Source: Streptomyces sp. NBC_01231
GTDB lineage: Bacteria; Actinomycetota; Actinomycetes; Streptomycetales; Streptomycetaceae
Direction: 5' to 3'
DNA: 64,000 nt
NCBI GenBank assembly: GCA_035999765.1
Contig: CP108521.1
Location: forward strand, 9,920,001-9,984,000
Shown one piece after another: positions 18,572 through 25,838 of the stretch. The first letter of the stretch is position 1. Each line of letters opens with the position of its first letter. The translations under genes were made by a program, and so were the position numbers. Under the pieces are notes generated by a model that did no database searches, was not told the origin of the DNA, and saw only the letters and a program-made list of their open reading frames with translations.

Positions 18572-19230
18572 GCCTGCTGATTCCGCTCTATGTCCACCCC
18601 ACCGAGGACCCGGGCGCCTGGCACCGCCTGATCACCGCCGCCACCCGCACCTACGGGGTCGTCCTCAACCCCGCGAACGGCCCGGGCGACGGCCCCGATC
18701 CCGCGTTCACCGCCGCCGCCGGGGCGTTGCGCGCGGCCGGGGCACGACTGCTCGGCTACGTCGACACCGACTACGGGGTGCGCGACCTCGCGGAGATCGC
18801 CGACGACGTACGCCGGCACCGGGAGTGGTACGCGGCCGACGGCTGCTTCCTCGACCGGGTGACGGCGACGCCGGAGGGCCTGTCGGCGTGCCGTCGGCTG
18901 GTGCGGACCGTACGCCGGCTCGGTGCGGGGACGGTCGTCCTCAACCCCGGGGTGCATCCGGCGCCCGGGTATGTCCGGCTGGCCGACCTCACCGTCACCT
19001 TCGAGGGCCACTGGTCGACGTACGTGTCGGCGTTCAGCAGACCGGCGTGGACCGCGCGGCAGCCGGCCGAGCGCATGTGCCACCTCGTCTTCGGCGTGCC
19101 CGAGGCTCTCGTCCCCCTCGCCGTCCGCACCGCGCACGACCGCGGTGCGGCGGTCTGCGGTCCGGTGACGGGCGAACCTCCCAATCCCTGGGCCGGGTTG
19201 ACGCCCGCGCTGACGGGGACCGAGCGATGA
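18568..19230 (+). CDS. Spherulation-specific family 4 (GH135, Sph3-like) protein, cytoplasmic
   Basis: Protein of 220 residues with the spherulin-4 fold signature: it opens with LLIPLYVHP (first strand of the barrel), then VLNPANGPGD, LLGYVDTDYG, GCFLDRVTA and TVTFEGHWSTY. In fungi this family includes Sph3, an alpha-1,4-N-acetylgalactosaminidase needed for galactosaminogalactan synthesis. Two things are odd. There is no signal peptide or anchor, so as annotated the protein stays in the cytoplasm. Where characterised relatives, as I recall, have an Asp-Glu pair after the GxFF strand, this protein has D96-R97; the later acidic residue E146 is kept. It may be a degenerate or altered hydrolase. 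Start is the GTG overlapping the previous stop; its stop overlaps the GH114 start. Confidence 0.8.
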   Translation: MSLLIPLYVHPTEDPGAWHRLITAATRTYGVVLNPANGPGDGPDPAFTAAAGALRAAGARLLGYVDTDYGVRDLAEIADDVRRHREWYAADGCFLDRVTATPEGLSACRRLVRTVRRLGAGTVVLNPGVHPAPGYVRLADLTVTFEGHWSTYVSAFSRPAWTARQPAERMCHLVFGVPEALVPLAVRTAHDRGAAVCGPVTGEPPNPWAGLTPALTGTER

Positions 19231-20168
19231 GGAACAGGGCACCGGTGGTTGCGACGCTGCTGGCCGTGCTGGGAGCTTCCGGGGTGGCGGGTTGCTCCGG
19301 CGCGGACGGGACAACGCCCCCCGGAGCCCACCGGACCACCGACGCACGCGGTCCGGCATCCGACGCCCCGGTCACCACGACCCCGCGGCCCCCGACCGCG
19401 GCCACGAGCAGCCCGCCGGCCACCGGCGACTCCCCGCCCGCACCCCGCCCTTCGACACGCCCCGCGAAGACGCGCTGGAAACCCCGGCCCGGCCTCGCCT
19501 GGCAGTGGCAACTGGACGGCAGGGTCACCCCCTCGGCCGACGTCCCCGTCTACGACATCGACGGTTTCGAGAACTCCGCGGCCGACGTGGCCCGCCTGCA
19601 CCGCGAGGGCCGCAAGGTCATCTGCTACGTCAACGTGGGCGCCTGGGAGAACTTCCGGCCCGACAAGGACGCCTTCCCACGCTCGGTGCTCGGTGAGACC
19701 AACGGCTGGGCGGGCGAACGCTGGTTGGACATCCGGCGGCTCTCCGTCCTGAAGCCGATCATGGAACGACGCTTCGACATGTGCCGCGACAAGGGCTTCG
19801 ACGCGGTGGAGCCCGACCTGGTGGAGGGCTACGGCAACGACACCGGCTTCCCGCTCACCGCACGCGACCAACTCGCCTACAACCGCATGATCGCGGCCGT
19901 CGCCCACGAGCGCGGACTGTCGGTCGGACTGAAGAACGACCTCCCCCAGATCCCCCGACTCCTCGCCCACTTCGACTTCGCCGTCAACGAGGAGTGCGCC
20001 CAGTACGACGAGTGCGCGGAACTCGCCCCCTTCATCGCGGCCGGCAAGGCGGTGTTCCACGTGGAGTACTCGGAACCAAGAAGCAGCTTCTGTGCCGAGT
20101 CCCGCCGACTGGGGCTGTCCTCGATGGTGAAGGAGCCGGAACTGGGGGTGTGGCGTCAGCCGTGCTGA
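19227..20168 (+). CDS. GH114 endo-alpha-1,4-polygalactosaminidase lipoprotein (Ega3-like)
   Basis: Predicted lipoprotein of 313 residues. A hydrophobic leader ends in the lipobox VAGC (Cys 23), followed by a Pro/Thr/Ser-rich linker (24-82) that would hold the enzyme off the membrane. The catalytic domain starts near residue 85 (WQWQLDG) and shows VPVYDIDGFEN, VICYVNVGAWENFRPD, FDAVEPDLVEGYGND (E195/D197), GLKNDLPQ and FAVNEECAQY (E255/E256), a complete GH114 motif set. The family cleaves alpha-1,4-linked galactosamine polymers; fungal Ega3 belongs here. It is the last gene of the cluster, overlapping the spherulin gene by 4 bp, and would act on exported, deacetylated polymer at the cell surface. 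Confidence 0.85.
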   Translation: MRNRAPVVATLLAVLGASGVAGCSGADGTTPPGAHRTTDARGPASDAPVTTTPRPPTAATSSPPATGDSPPAPRPSTRPAKTRWKPRPGLAWQWQLDGRVTPSADVPVYDIDGFENSAADVARLHREGRKVICYVNVGAWENFRPDKDAFPRSVLGETNGWAGERWLDIRRLSVLKPIMERRFDMCRDKGFDAVEPDLVEGYGNDTGFPLTARDQLAYNRMIAAVAHERGLSVGLKNDLPQIPRLLAHFDFAVNEECAQYDECAELAPFIAAGKAVFHVEYSEPRSSFCAESRRLGLSSMVKEPELGVWRQPC

Positions 20169-20217
20169 CACCGGCACCGACGCGGCTCCCGGGTATCGGC
20201 GGCACCAGGGCGGCGCG

Positions 20218-20245
20218 GTCGGCCACCGCCCTGATGGTGGCCGAC
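20218..20245. terminator. Bidirectional terminator between convergent operons
   Basis: Perfect 9-bp arms GTCGGCCAC / GTGGCCGAC with a 10-base loop, between the rightward exopolysaccharide operon and the leftward cstA operon. Confidence 0.6.
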
Positions 20246-20294
20246 TGACCTCGTGACCGACGACTGAGCGCCCGGCGCGACGGCCGACGGGCCG

Positions 20295-20501
20295 TCAGCA
20301 GCAGCGGCTCTGAGGGTGCGTCTCCCGGTGCCGGGTGCGCTGCGTCTCGTACTCGCGGCGGGTCGGTACCGGCGCGAGCGGATGGTGGCGTCGGTGCCGC
20401 TCGCAGTGGCGGTCGTACTCCGCCTCGCCGGTCAGCTCCCGCAGGTACCAGCGCACGGCCCGGGCCCAGCGCACCGCCCGGGCCCAGCGGAGGGCCCTCA
20501 C
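20295..20501 (-). CDS. YbdD/YjiX family small protein (DUF466), CstA partner
   Basis: Protein of 68 residues with the family pattern WYLRELTGEAEYDRHCERHRR followed by a proline-bounded P-x-x-RREYE segment and a Cys-Cys C-terminus. Members are encoded directly after CstA and are thought to be needed for, or to regulate, pyruvate uptake by it. The GTG start overlaps the TGA of cstA. An internal duplication is obvious: RWARAV occurs twice in tandem (RWARAVRWARAVRW), encoded by an 18-bp direct repeat. The ORF is too small to be found by length alone but is well supported by family and position. Confidence 0.82.
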   Translation of the reverse strand: MRALRWARAVRWARAVRWYLRELTGEAEYDRHCERHRRHHPLAPVPTRREYETQRTRHRETHPQSRCC

Positions 20502-22681
20502 GAGCGGGCCACGGCCAGCGGCTCGGCCCCCTGCACGGGCACGTCGATGCGGGACTCGACGTACGGCGTCTCGGTGGTCGGCGACACCCCGGGCGAGCGG
20601 ATCGCCCGGACGCACACCACCGCGGCGTTGACGATCACCACGGCGACCAGCAGCAGGAAGAGGGCGATCAGCACACCGTCGACGGTGGAGTTGGTGACCA
20701 CGGTGTGCATGTCGTCCAGGGTCTTGGCGGGCGGCAGGACCTGGCCGGCGTCCAGGGCGTCGGCGTACCGCCCGCGCTGGGCGAAGAAGCCGACCTTGGG
20801 ATCGTCGGAGAAGAGTTTCTGCCAGCCGGCGGTGAACGTCACCGCGACCACCCACGCCAGCGGGAGGCCCGTCACCCAGGCCCAGCGCAGCCGCCCGGAC
20901 TTGACCAGGACCGTGGTGCACACGGTGAGGGCGATGGCGGCGAGCAGCTGGTTGGCGATGCCGAAGAGCGGGAACAGCTGGTTGATCCCGCCCAGCGGGT
21001 CGGTGGCGCCGGAGTGCAGGAAGTAGCCCCACGCGGCGACGACCAGACCGCTGCACAGCCAGATACCGGGCTTCCAGTTGACCCGGCCGAGAGGCTTGAA
21101 GACGTTGCCGAGCATGTCCTGGAGCATGAACCGCCCGACCCGGGTGCCCGCGTCGACCGTCGTCAGGATGAACAGCGCCTCGAACATGATGGCGAAGTGG
21201 TACCAGAACGCCTTCATCGCGGTGCCGCCGAGGATCCCGGAGAAGATCTCCGACATGCCGACGGCGAGCGTGGGCGCGCCGCCCGACCGGGCGATCAGCG
21301 TCTGCTCCTCGACCGCCTTGGCGGCCTGGGTGAGCTGGTCGGGCGTGATGGTGAAGCCGAGGCCCGCCACCGCGTGGGACGCCGACTGGGCCGTCGTACC
21401 GAGAAGCCCCGCGGGGGCGTTCATCGCGTAGTACAGGCCGGGTTCGAGGGTGGCCGCGGCGATCAACGCCATGATCGCGACGAACGACTCCATCAGCATG
21501 GCGCCGTAGCCGATCAGCCGGACCTGGGACTCCTTCTCGATCAGCTTCGGGGTGGTGCCGGAGGCGACCAGGGCATGGAAGCCGGACAGCGCGCCGCAGG
21601 CGATGGTGATGAAGAGGAAGGGGAAGAGGGAACCGGAGAACACCGGACCGGCGCCCGAACTCGCGAACTTGCTGACGGCGTCCGCGTGCAGCACGGGCGC
21701 GGCGACCACGACGCCGACCGCGAGCAGCGCGATGGTGCCGATCTTCATGAAGGTGGACAGGTAGTCGCGGGGCGCGAGCAGCATCCACACCGGCAGGACG
21801 GAGGCGACGAAGCCGTATCCGATCAGACAGAACACGAGGGTCGTCGGGCTCAGGGTGAAGGTGTCGGCCAGCGAGGAGTTCTGCACCCAGCTGCCGCCGG
21901 CGATCGCGAGCAGCAGCAGCGCCACGCCGATCAGGCTGGTCTCGACGACCCGGCCGGGGCGGATCCGGTGCATCCAGAAGCCCATGAACAGGGCGATGGG
22001 GATCGTCATCGCGACCGAGAAGGTGCCCCAGGGGGAGTGGGCGAGCGCGTTCACGACGACCAGCGCCAGCACGCCCAGCAGGATGATCATGATGGCGAAG
22101 ACGGCGATCAGGGCGGCGGCGCCGCCGGCCCGGCCGATCTCGTCGCGGGCCATCTGCCCCAGCGACTTGCCGTCCCGTCGCATCGACAGGAACAGCACGA
22201 CCATGTCCTGCACCGCACCGGCGAAGATCACCCCGGCGACGATCCACAGGGTGCCGGGCAGGTAGCCCATCTGGGCCGCCAGGACCGGACCCACCAGCGG
22301 GCCCGCTCCCGCGATCGCGGCGAAGTGGTGGCCGAGCAGTACCCGGCGGTCGGTCGGCTGGAAGTCGACACCGTCCTCCAGCCGTTCGGCGGGAGTGGCC
22401 CTGCGGTCGTCCGGCTTCAGCACGCGGCGGGTGATGAAGCGGGAGTAGAAGCGGTAGGCGATGGCGTACGAACCGAGCGCGGCCACCACCAGCCAGACCG
22501 CGGAGATCTTCTCACCGCGGTTCAGCGCGACCACGCCCCAGGCGACGGCGCCCAACAGCGAGACGGTGGCCCACAGCAGGATCGAGCGGGGCGACATACG
22601 GGGCCGCGGGGACGAACGCCTTTCGGAGGGCGGCTCCTGTGGCTCGGGGAGACCGGATTCGGGCATGGCTGACGTAGACAT
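20498..22681 (-). CDS. cstA: CstA family pyruvate/peptide transporter (carbon starvation protein)
   Basis: Large integral membrane protein of 727 residues, full length for CstA, with about 16-18 hydrophobic segments. Diagnostic regions are FQPTDRRVLLGHHFAAIAGA near residue 105, GPLVGPVLAAQMGYLPGTLW, and the conserved MSEIFSG and WYHFAIMFEALFILTTVDAG segments. CstA proteins import pyruvate, and peptides in some species, when preferred carbon sources run low. The N-terminal 30 residues are soluble and Pro/Ser/Arg-rich. A strong ribosome site (GGTGAGGAG) precedes the ATG. It is coupled to the small YbdD-like gene, the usual arrangement, and lies beside a second monocarboxylate-type transporter. 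Confidence 0.95.
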   Translation of the reverse strand: MSTSAMPESGLPEPQEPPSERRSSPRPRMSPRSILLWATVSLLGAVAWGVVALNRGEKISAVWLVVAALGSYAIAYRFYSRFITRRVLKPDDRRATPAERLEDGVDFQPTDRRVLLGHHFAAIAGAGPLVGPVLAAQMGYLPGTLWIVAGVIFAGAVQDMVVLFLSMRRDGKSLGQMARDEIGRAGGAAALIAVFAIMIILLGVLALVVVNALAHSPWGTFSVAMTIPIALFMGFWMHRIRPGRVVETSLIGVALLLLAIAGGSWVQNSSLADTFTLSPTTLVFCLIGYGFVASVLPVWMLLAPRDYLSTFMKIGTIALLAVGVVVAAPVLHADAVSKFASSGAGPVFSGSLFPFLFITIACGALSGFHALVASGTTPKLIEKESQVRLIGYGAMLMESFVAIMALIAAATLEPGLYYAMNAPAGLLGTTAQSASHAVAGLGFTITPDQLTQAAKAVEEQTLIARSGGAPTLAVGMSEIFSGILGGTAMKAFWYHFAIMFEALFILTTVDAGTRVGRFMLQDMLGNVFKPLGRVNWKPGIWLCSGLVVAAWGYFLHSGATDPLGGINQLFPLFGIANQLLAAIALTVCTTVLVKSGRLRWAWVTGLPLAWVVAVTFTAGWQKLFSDDPKVGFFAQRGRYADALDAGQVLPPAKTLDDMHTVVTNSTVDGVLIALFLLLVAVVIVNAAVVCVRAIRSPGVSPTTETPYVESRIDVPVQGAEPLAVARS

Positions 22682-22740
22682 GGCGGCTCCTCACCTTGAG
22701 GGTGGTGTGACAAGAAGTGCGTGAAGGTCAGCGACCGGGA

Positions 22741-22962
22741 TCAGGGATCACGGTGTTCGTGCCTGGTCAGCGCGTACGCGGCAAGCAGGCAGAGGCCGCA
22801 CCCCGGCACCCAGGCGAGCTGGTACCAGTAGAAGAACGGCGTGCCCGCGAACCGTGGACCGGCACCGGCGTACCAGGGCACCCACAGCAGCCCCGCCGCG
22901 GGCGCGAGGAGCAGCAGGGCGACGGCGACGCGCCGTAGCCGGTGATGACCGGTCCGTGCCAT
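22741..22962 (-). CDS. DUF3311 small membrane protein
   Basis: Membrane protein of 73 residues with two hydrophobic helices (VAVALLLLAPAAGLLWVPWY and an LAWVPGCGLCLLAAYALT segment) and the family motif TPFFYWYQLAW. DUF3311 proteins are normally encoded directly before a sodium:solute symporter of the MctP type and probably form a complex with it. Here the gene points the other way from the symporter at 23129, an unusual divergent arrangement. Start is the ATG behind GGGAGAGGAG; a longer in-frame start upstream adds a poorly supported 13 residues. The stop is about 60 bp before the cstA start, so it may be co-transcribed with cstA. Confidence 0.85.
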   Translation of the reverse strand: MARTGHHRLRRVAVALLLLAPAAGLLWVPWYAGAGPRFAGTPFFYWYQLAWVPGCGLCLLAAYALTRHEHRDP

Positions 22963-23128
22963 GACCTGCTCTCCTCTCCCGCTCGCTGTGGGTCTGTGCA
23001 AGAGTTGCCCACCCGCCGGAAGTGGTTGACAGCGGATGTCGAGAATATTTCCGCCGATGGCCCGTCAACCGAAACCGCCGTCCGCGCAACCAACCGATGG
23101 GACCCAGGCACACCAAGGACGGTGACCC

Positions 23129-24691
23129 ATGGCCGACAGCGCCATGACCGCGACGTTTCTCGCCGTGATCGGCGGAGCGTCGCTGCTCGCCGTCACCGCA
23201 CGCCGTCTGCACCCCAGTGACCGGCTGCCCTCCCTGGAGGGCTGGGCGCTGGCCGACCGGAGTCTCGGCCCGGTGTGGACCTGGTTCCTGCTCGGCGGCA
23301 CGATCTTCACCGCGTACACCTTCACCGCCGTCCCCGGACTGGCGTACGGCAACGGCGCGCCCGCCTTCTTCGCGGTGCCCTACACGGTGATCGTCTGCCC
23401 GCTCGCCTTCGTGCTGCTGAGCCGCCTGTGGACCGTGGCCCGCCGGCACGGCTACATCACCGCCGCCGACTTCGTACGCGGACGGTACGGCTCGCCGCCG
23501 CTGGCCCTGGTGGTCGCGCTGACCGGGATACTCGCCACGATGCCGTATCTGGCACTGCAACTGCTGGGCATACGCGCGGTGTTGACAGCCGGTGGCGTGT
23601 ACCCGCGCGGGGCGGGCGGGGACCTGGTGATGGGGGCCCTCTTCGCCGGGCTCGCGGTCGCGACGTACCGGCACGGGCTGCGCGCGCCCACCGTCATCTC
23701 CGCGCTCAAGGCGGTGGCGGTGTTCGTCTCGCTCACTGCTGTCTGCTGGCTGGTCCTCGCCCGGCTCGGCGGTCCAGGCCCGGTCTTCGACGGGGCCGCC
23801 CGGCGGCTCGGCGGAACGGACGCGGCCCACTCGGCGCTGCTGCTGTCTCCCGCCCAGCAGCCCGCCTACGCCACGCTCGCCCTCGGCTCCGCGCTGGCCC
23901 TGCTGATGTACCCGCACGTCCTTACCGCAGGGTTCGCCGCCGACGGCCCGCGCACCCTGCGCAAGGTCTCCGTGGCGCTGCCCGCCTGGACCGGGCTGCT
24001 CGCGCTCTTCGGATTCCTCGGCATCGCCGCGCTCGCGGTGGGCGTACGGGCGCCGGAGGGCGGGGCCGAGGCCGCGGTGCCGATGCTGGTCGACCGGCTG
24101 ATGCCGGCGCCGCTGGCCGGGCTGGTGTTCGCCGCGATCACCGTGGGGGCACTGGTCCCGGCGGCCGTGATGTCCATCGCCGCCGCCACCAGTTTCGTCC
24201 GCAACGTGTACGTCGAGTACGTCCACCCGACCGCCACGCCCAAGCGGCAGGTGCGCATCGCCAAGGCGGTGTCGCTGACCGCGAAGGTGGGGGCGGTCGC
24301 GTTCGTGTTCGGGCTGCGCGACCAGGACGCGATCAACCTCCAACTGCTCGGCGGGGTCTGGATCCTGCAGATCTTCCCCGCCGTGGCCGTCGGGCTGTTC
24401 ACCGGCCGGCTGCATCCCCGGGCGCTGCTGGCCGGCTGGGCTGTGGGCATGGCCGCCGGAACCGTCCTGGTGGTGCGGGAGGGGTTCTCGTCCGTCGTGC
24501 CGATCGGTCTCGGCGGCCCGCCGCTGGAGATCTACGCCGGGCTCGTCGCCCTCCTGCTCAATCTGACCGTCGCCGTGGCCGCCACCCCGGCCTTGGAACG
24601 CCTGGGCGTCCCGCGTGGCGCCGACCTCACCGACCTGCCGACCCGCCTGGCCGTCAGGCGGCGCCCCGAGACGGGAGCGAACAACCCGTGA
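23129..24691 (+). CDS. Sodium:solute symporter, MctP-like monocarboxylate transporter
   Basis: Integral membrane protein of 520 residues with about 13 helices, of the sodium/solute symporter family. Family markers include GWALADRSLGPVWTWFLLGG, TAYTFTAVPGLAYGNG, RRHGYITAADFVRGRYGS and LLMYPHVLTAGFAA. The closest functional class from these segments is the MctP-type permease for pyruvate, lactate or acetate, consistent with the DUF3311 gene beside it and the cstA operon. The ATG follows CAAGGACGGTGACC. The stop overlaps the GTG of the sigma-factor gene, which ties the two genes to one transcript. Confidence 0.88.
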   Translation: MADSAMTATFLAVIGGASLLAVTARRLHPSDRLPSLEGWALADRSLGPVWTWFLLGGTIFTAYTFTAVPGLAYGNGAPAFFAVPYTVIVCPLAFVLLSRLWTVARRHGYITAADFVRGRYGSPPLALVVALTGILATMPYLALQLLGIRAVLTAGGVYPRGAGGDLVMGALFAGLAVATYRHGLRAPTVISALKAVAVFVSLTAVCWLVLARLGGPGPVFDGAARRLGGTDAAHSALLLSPAQQPAYATLALGSALALLMYPHVLTAGFAADGPRTLRKVSVALPAWTGLLALFGFLGIAALAVGVRAPEGGAEAAVPMLVDRLMPAPLAGLVFAAITVGALVPAAVMSIAAATSFVRNVYVEYVHPTATPKRQVRIAKAVSLTAKVGAVAFVFGLRDQDAINLQLLGGVWILQIFPAVAVGLFTGRLHPRALLAGWAVGMAAGTVLVVREGFSSVVPIGLGGPPLEIYAGLVALLLNLTVAVAATPALERLGVPRGADLTDLPTRLAVRRRPETGANNP

Positions 24692-25305
24692 GACGCAGAC
24701 AGAACCTCCCCCTCGCGAGTAGTCCCCTCGCGAACGTCCCCCTCACGCTGCCGCCCGTGCCGCCGCCCGCCGCTCCGGCCGATCCCCTCACACCCGCGGT
24801 GAGCGATCCGGCGGAGCTGGAGCGGGAAGCAGCCCTTGCCAGCCTGTTCGAGCTCCACTACGCCTCCATGCTGCGGCTGGCCGCGCTGCTCGGCGCGGAC
24901 GACCCGGAGAACGTGGTCGCCGAGGCGTACTACCAGATCTACCGCAAGTGGCGCCGACTGCGGGACACCGAGGCGGCGGTGGCGTATCTGCGCTCCACCG
25001 TCTGCAATCTGACCCGGATGCGCATACGCCACCTCCAGGTGGCCCGCCGGCACGTGGAGAACCCGCCGGAGGAGGTCGTCGACTCGGCGGAGAGCACCGC
25101 CCTCCTCCACGACGACCAGCGGGTACTGATCGACGCGCTCCAGCAGTTGCCGGGCCGCCAGCGTGAGGCGCTGGTGCTGCGGCACTGGCTCGGGCTGAAG
25201 GAGAGCGAGATCGCCGCCGCGATGGGGATCTCCTGCGGATCGGTCAAGACACACACCTCGCGCGGCATCGCCGCCCTGAGCCAGGCGATGGAGGCCCGAC
25301 GATGA
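24688..25305 (+). CDS. ECF-type RNA polymerase sigma factor
   Basis: Sigma-70 family factor of 205 residues. A Pro/Leu-rich N-terminal tail of about 45 residues precedes region 2 (LFELHYASMLRLAALLGADDPENVVAEAYYQIYRKWRRL in two halves, residues 55-95) and region 4 (ALQQLPGRQREALVLRHWLGL, then AAAMGISCGSVKTHTSRG, the DNA-binding helix-turn-helix). The layout matches the SigE-like actinobacterial ECF group. The GTG start overlaps the symporter stop, and the stop overlaps the ATG of the membrane protein that follows, which may be its regulatory partner. The coupling to a transporter gene is unusual. Confidence 0.9.
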   Translation: MRRRQNLPLASSPLANVPLTLPPVPPPAAPADPLTPAVSDPAELEREAALASLFELHYASMLRLAALLGADDPENVVAEAYYQIYRKWRRLRDTEAAVAYLRSTVCNLTRMRIRHLQVARRHVENPPEEVVDSAESTALLHDDQRVLIDALQQLPGRQREALVLRHWLGLKESEIAAAMGISCGSVKTHTSRGIAALSQAMEARR

Positions 25306-25757
25306 ACGACACCGGTCGCGGGCGCACAGAGAAATCACGCACCGAAAAAGAACGCACCGAAAAAGAACGCGCCGGGAACGGACGCGCCGGGAACGGACGC
25401 GCCGGGAACGGACGCGCCGGGAACGGACGCGCCGAGAACGAATCCGACGAAGGTATCGACAAGGGGCGCGCGGAGACCGTCGCGGACCGGACCGAGCGAG
25501 AGCTGCGCGAGGCCCTGGAGACGCTGGCCGGGGGAGTACGGGCCGCGCCCGACGCGTACCGCACGGCCCGCGGTGAGTGGCTGCGCCGGGAGCGCCGCCG
25601 CCGACTGATCCTCACGGTCCTGATCGCCGTCGTCTTCACCCTGGCCACACTGATCGGCCTGTGGGTCCTCAACCACGCCCCGGCCGACCCCGGCGTCATC
25701 TTCTCGGGCGCCGGGCAGGCAACCGCCCTGGGAGAGCCGACGTCCGGCTGGAGGTGA
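25302..25757 (+). CDS. Single-pass membrane protein with AGNGR repeats, possible anti-sigma partner
   Basis: Protein of 151 residues that I do not recognise by family. Residues 9-45 are low-complexity repeats: TEKER-type units then four AGNGR units. Residues 60-100 form an acidic/basic helical region (TERELREALETLAGGVRAAP...), then one transmembrane helix (about 102-124) and a short external tail. A cytosolic helical segment followed by one membrane helix, directly coupled to an ECF sigma gene, is the usual plan of membrane anti-sigma factors, but no zinc-binding HxxxCxxC motif is present. The role as anti-sigma factor is therefore inferred from order and topology only. Confidence 0.65.
   Translation: MNDTGRGRTEKSRTEKERTEKERAGNGRAGNGRAGNGRAGNGRAENESDEGIDKGRAETVADRTERELREALETLAGGVRAAPDAYRTARGEWLRRERRRRLILTVLIAVVFTLATLIGLWVLNHAPADPGVIFSGAGQATALGEPTSGWR
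25341..25445 (+). repeat. 15-bp tandem repeats inside a coding region
   Basis: Two exact copies of ACCGAAAAAGAACGC (25341-25370) are followed by four exact copies of GCCGGGAACGGACGC (25371-25430) and a degenerate fifth. The period equals five codons, so copy-number change would keep the frame. Confidence 0.9.
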
Positions 25758-25838
25758 CGGCCCACCGGCGGGACGGCCCCGTTGTCCGGAAGGGGCCGGT
25801 CCGCGCATGTCTCCGGCACACGGGGTACTCCGGGCCTC

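Noticed and set aside
10679..20168. Secondary-metabolite glycosylation cluster
   Set aside because: Nucleotide-sugar enzymes could serve an antibiotic, but there is no polyketide or peptide synthase, and the deacetylase and two polymer hydrolase families point to a polysaccharide.
20705..22672. Long rightward open frame (655 codons)
   Set aside because: Antisense shadow of cstA; Gly/Asp/Gln-rich translation with no family features.
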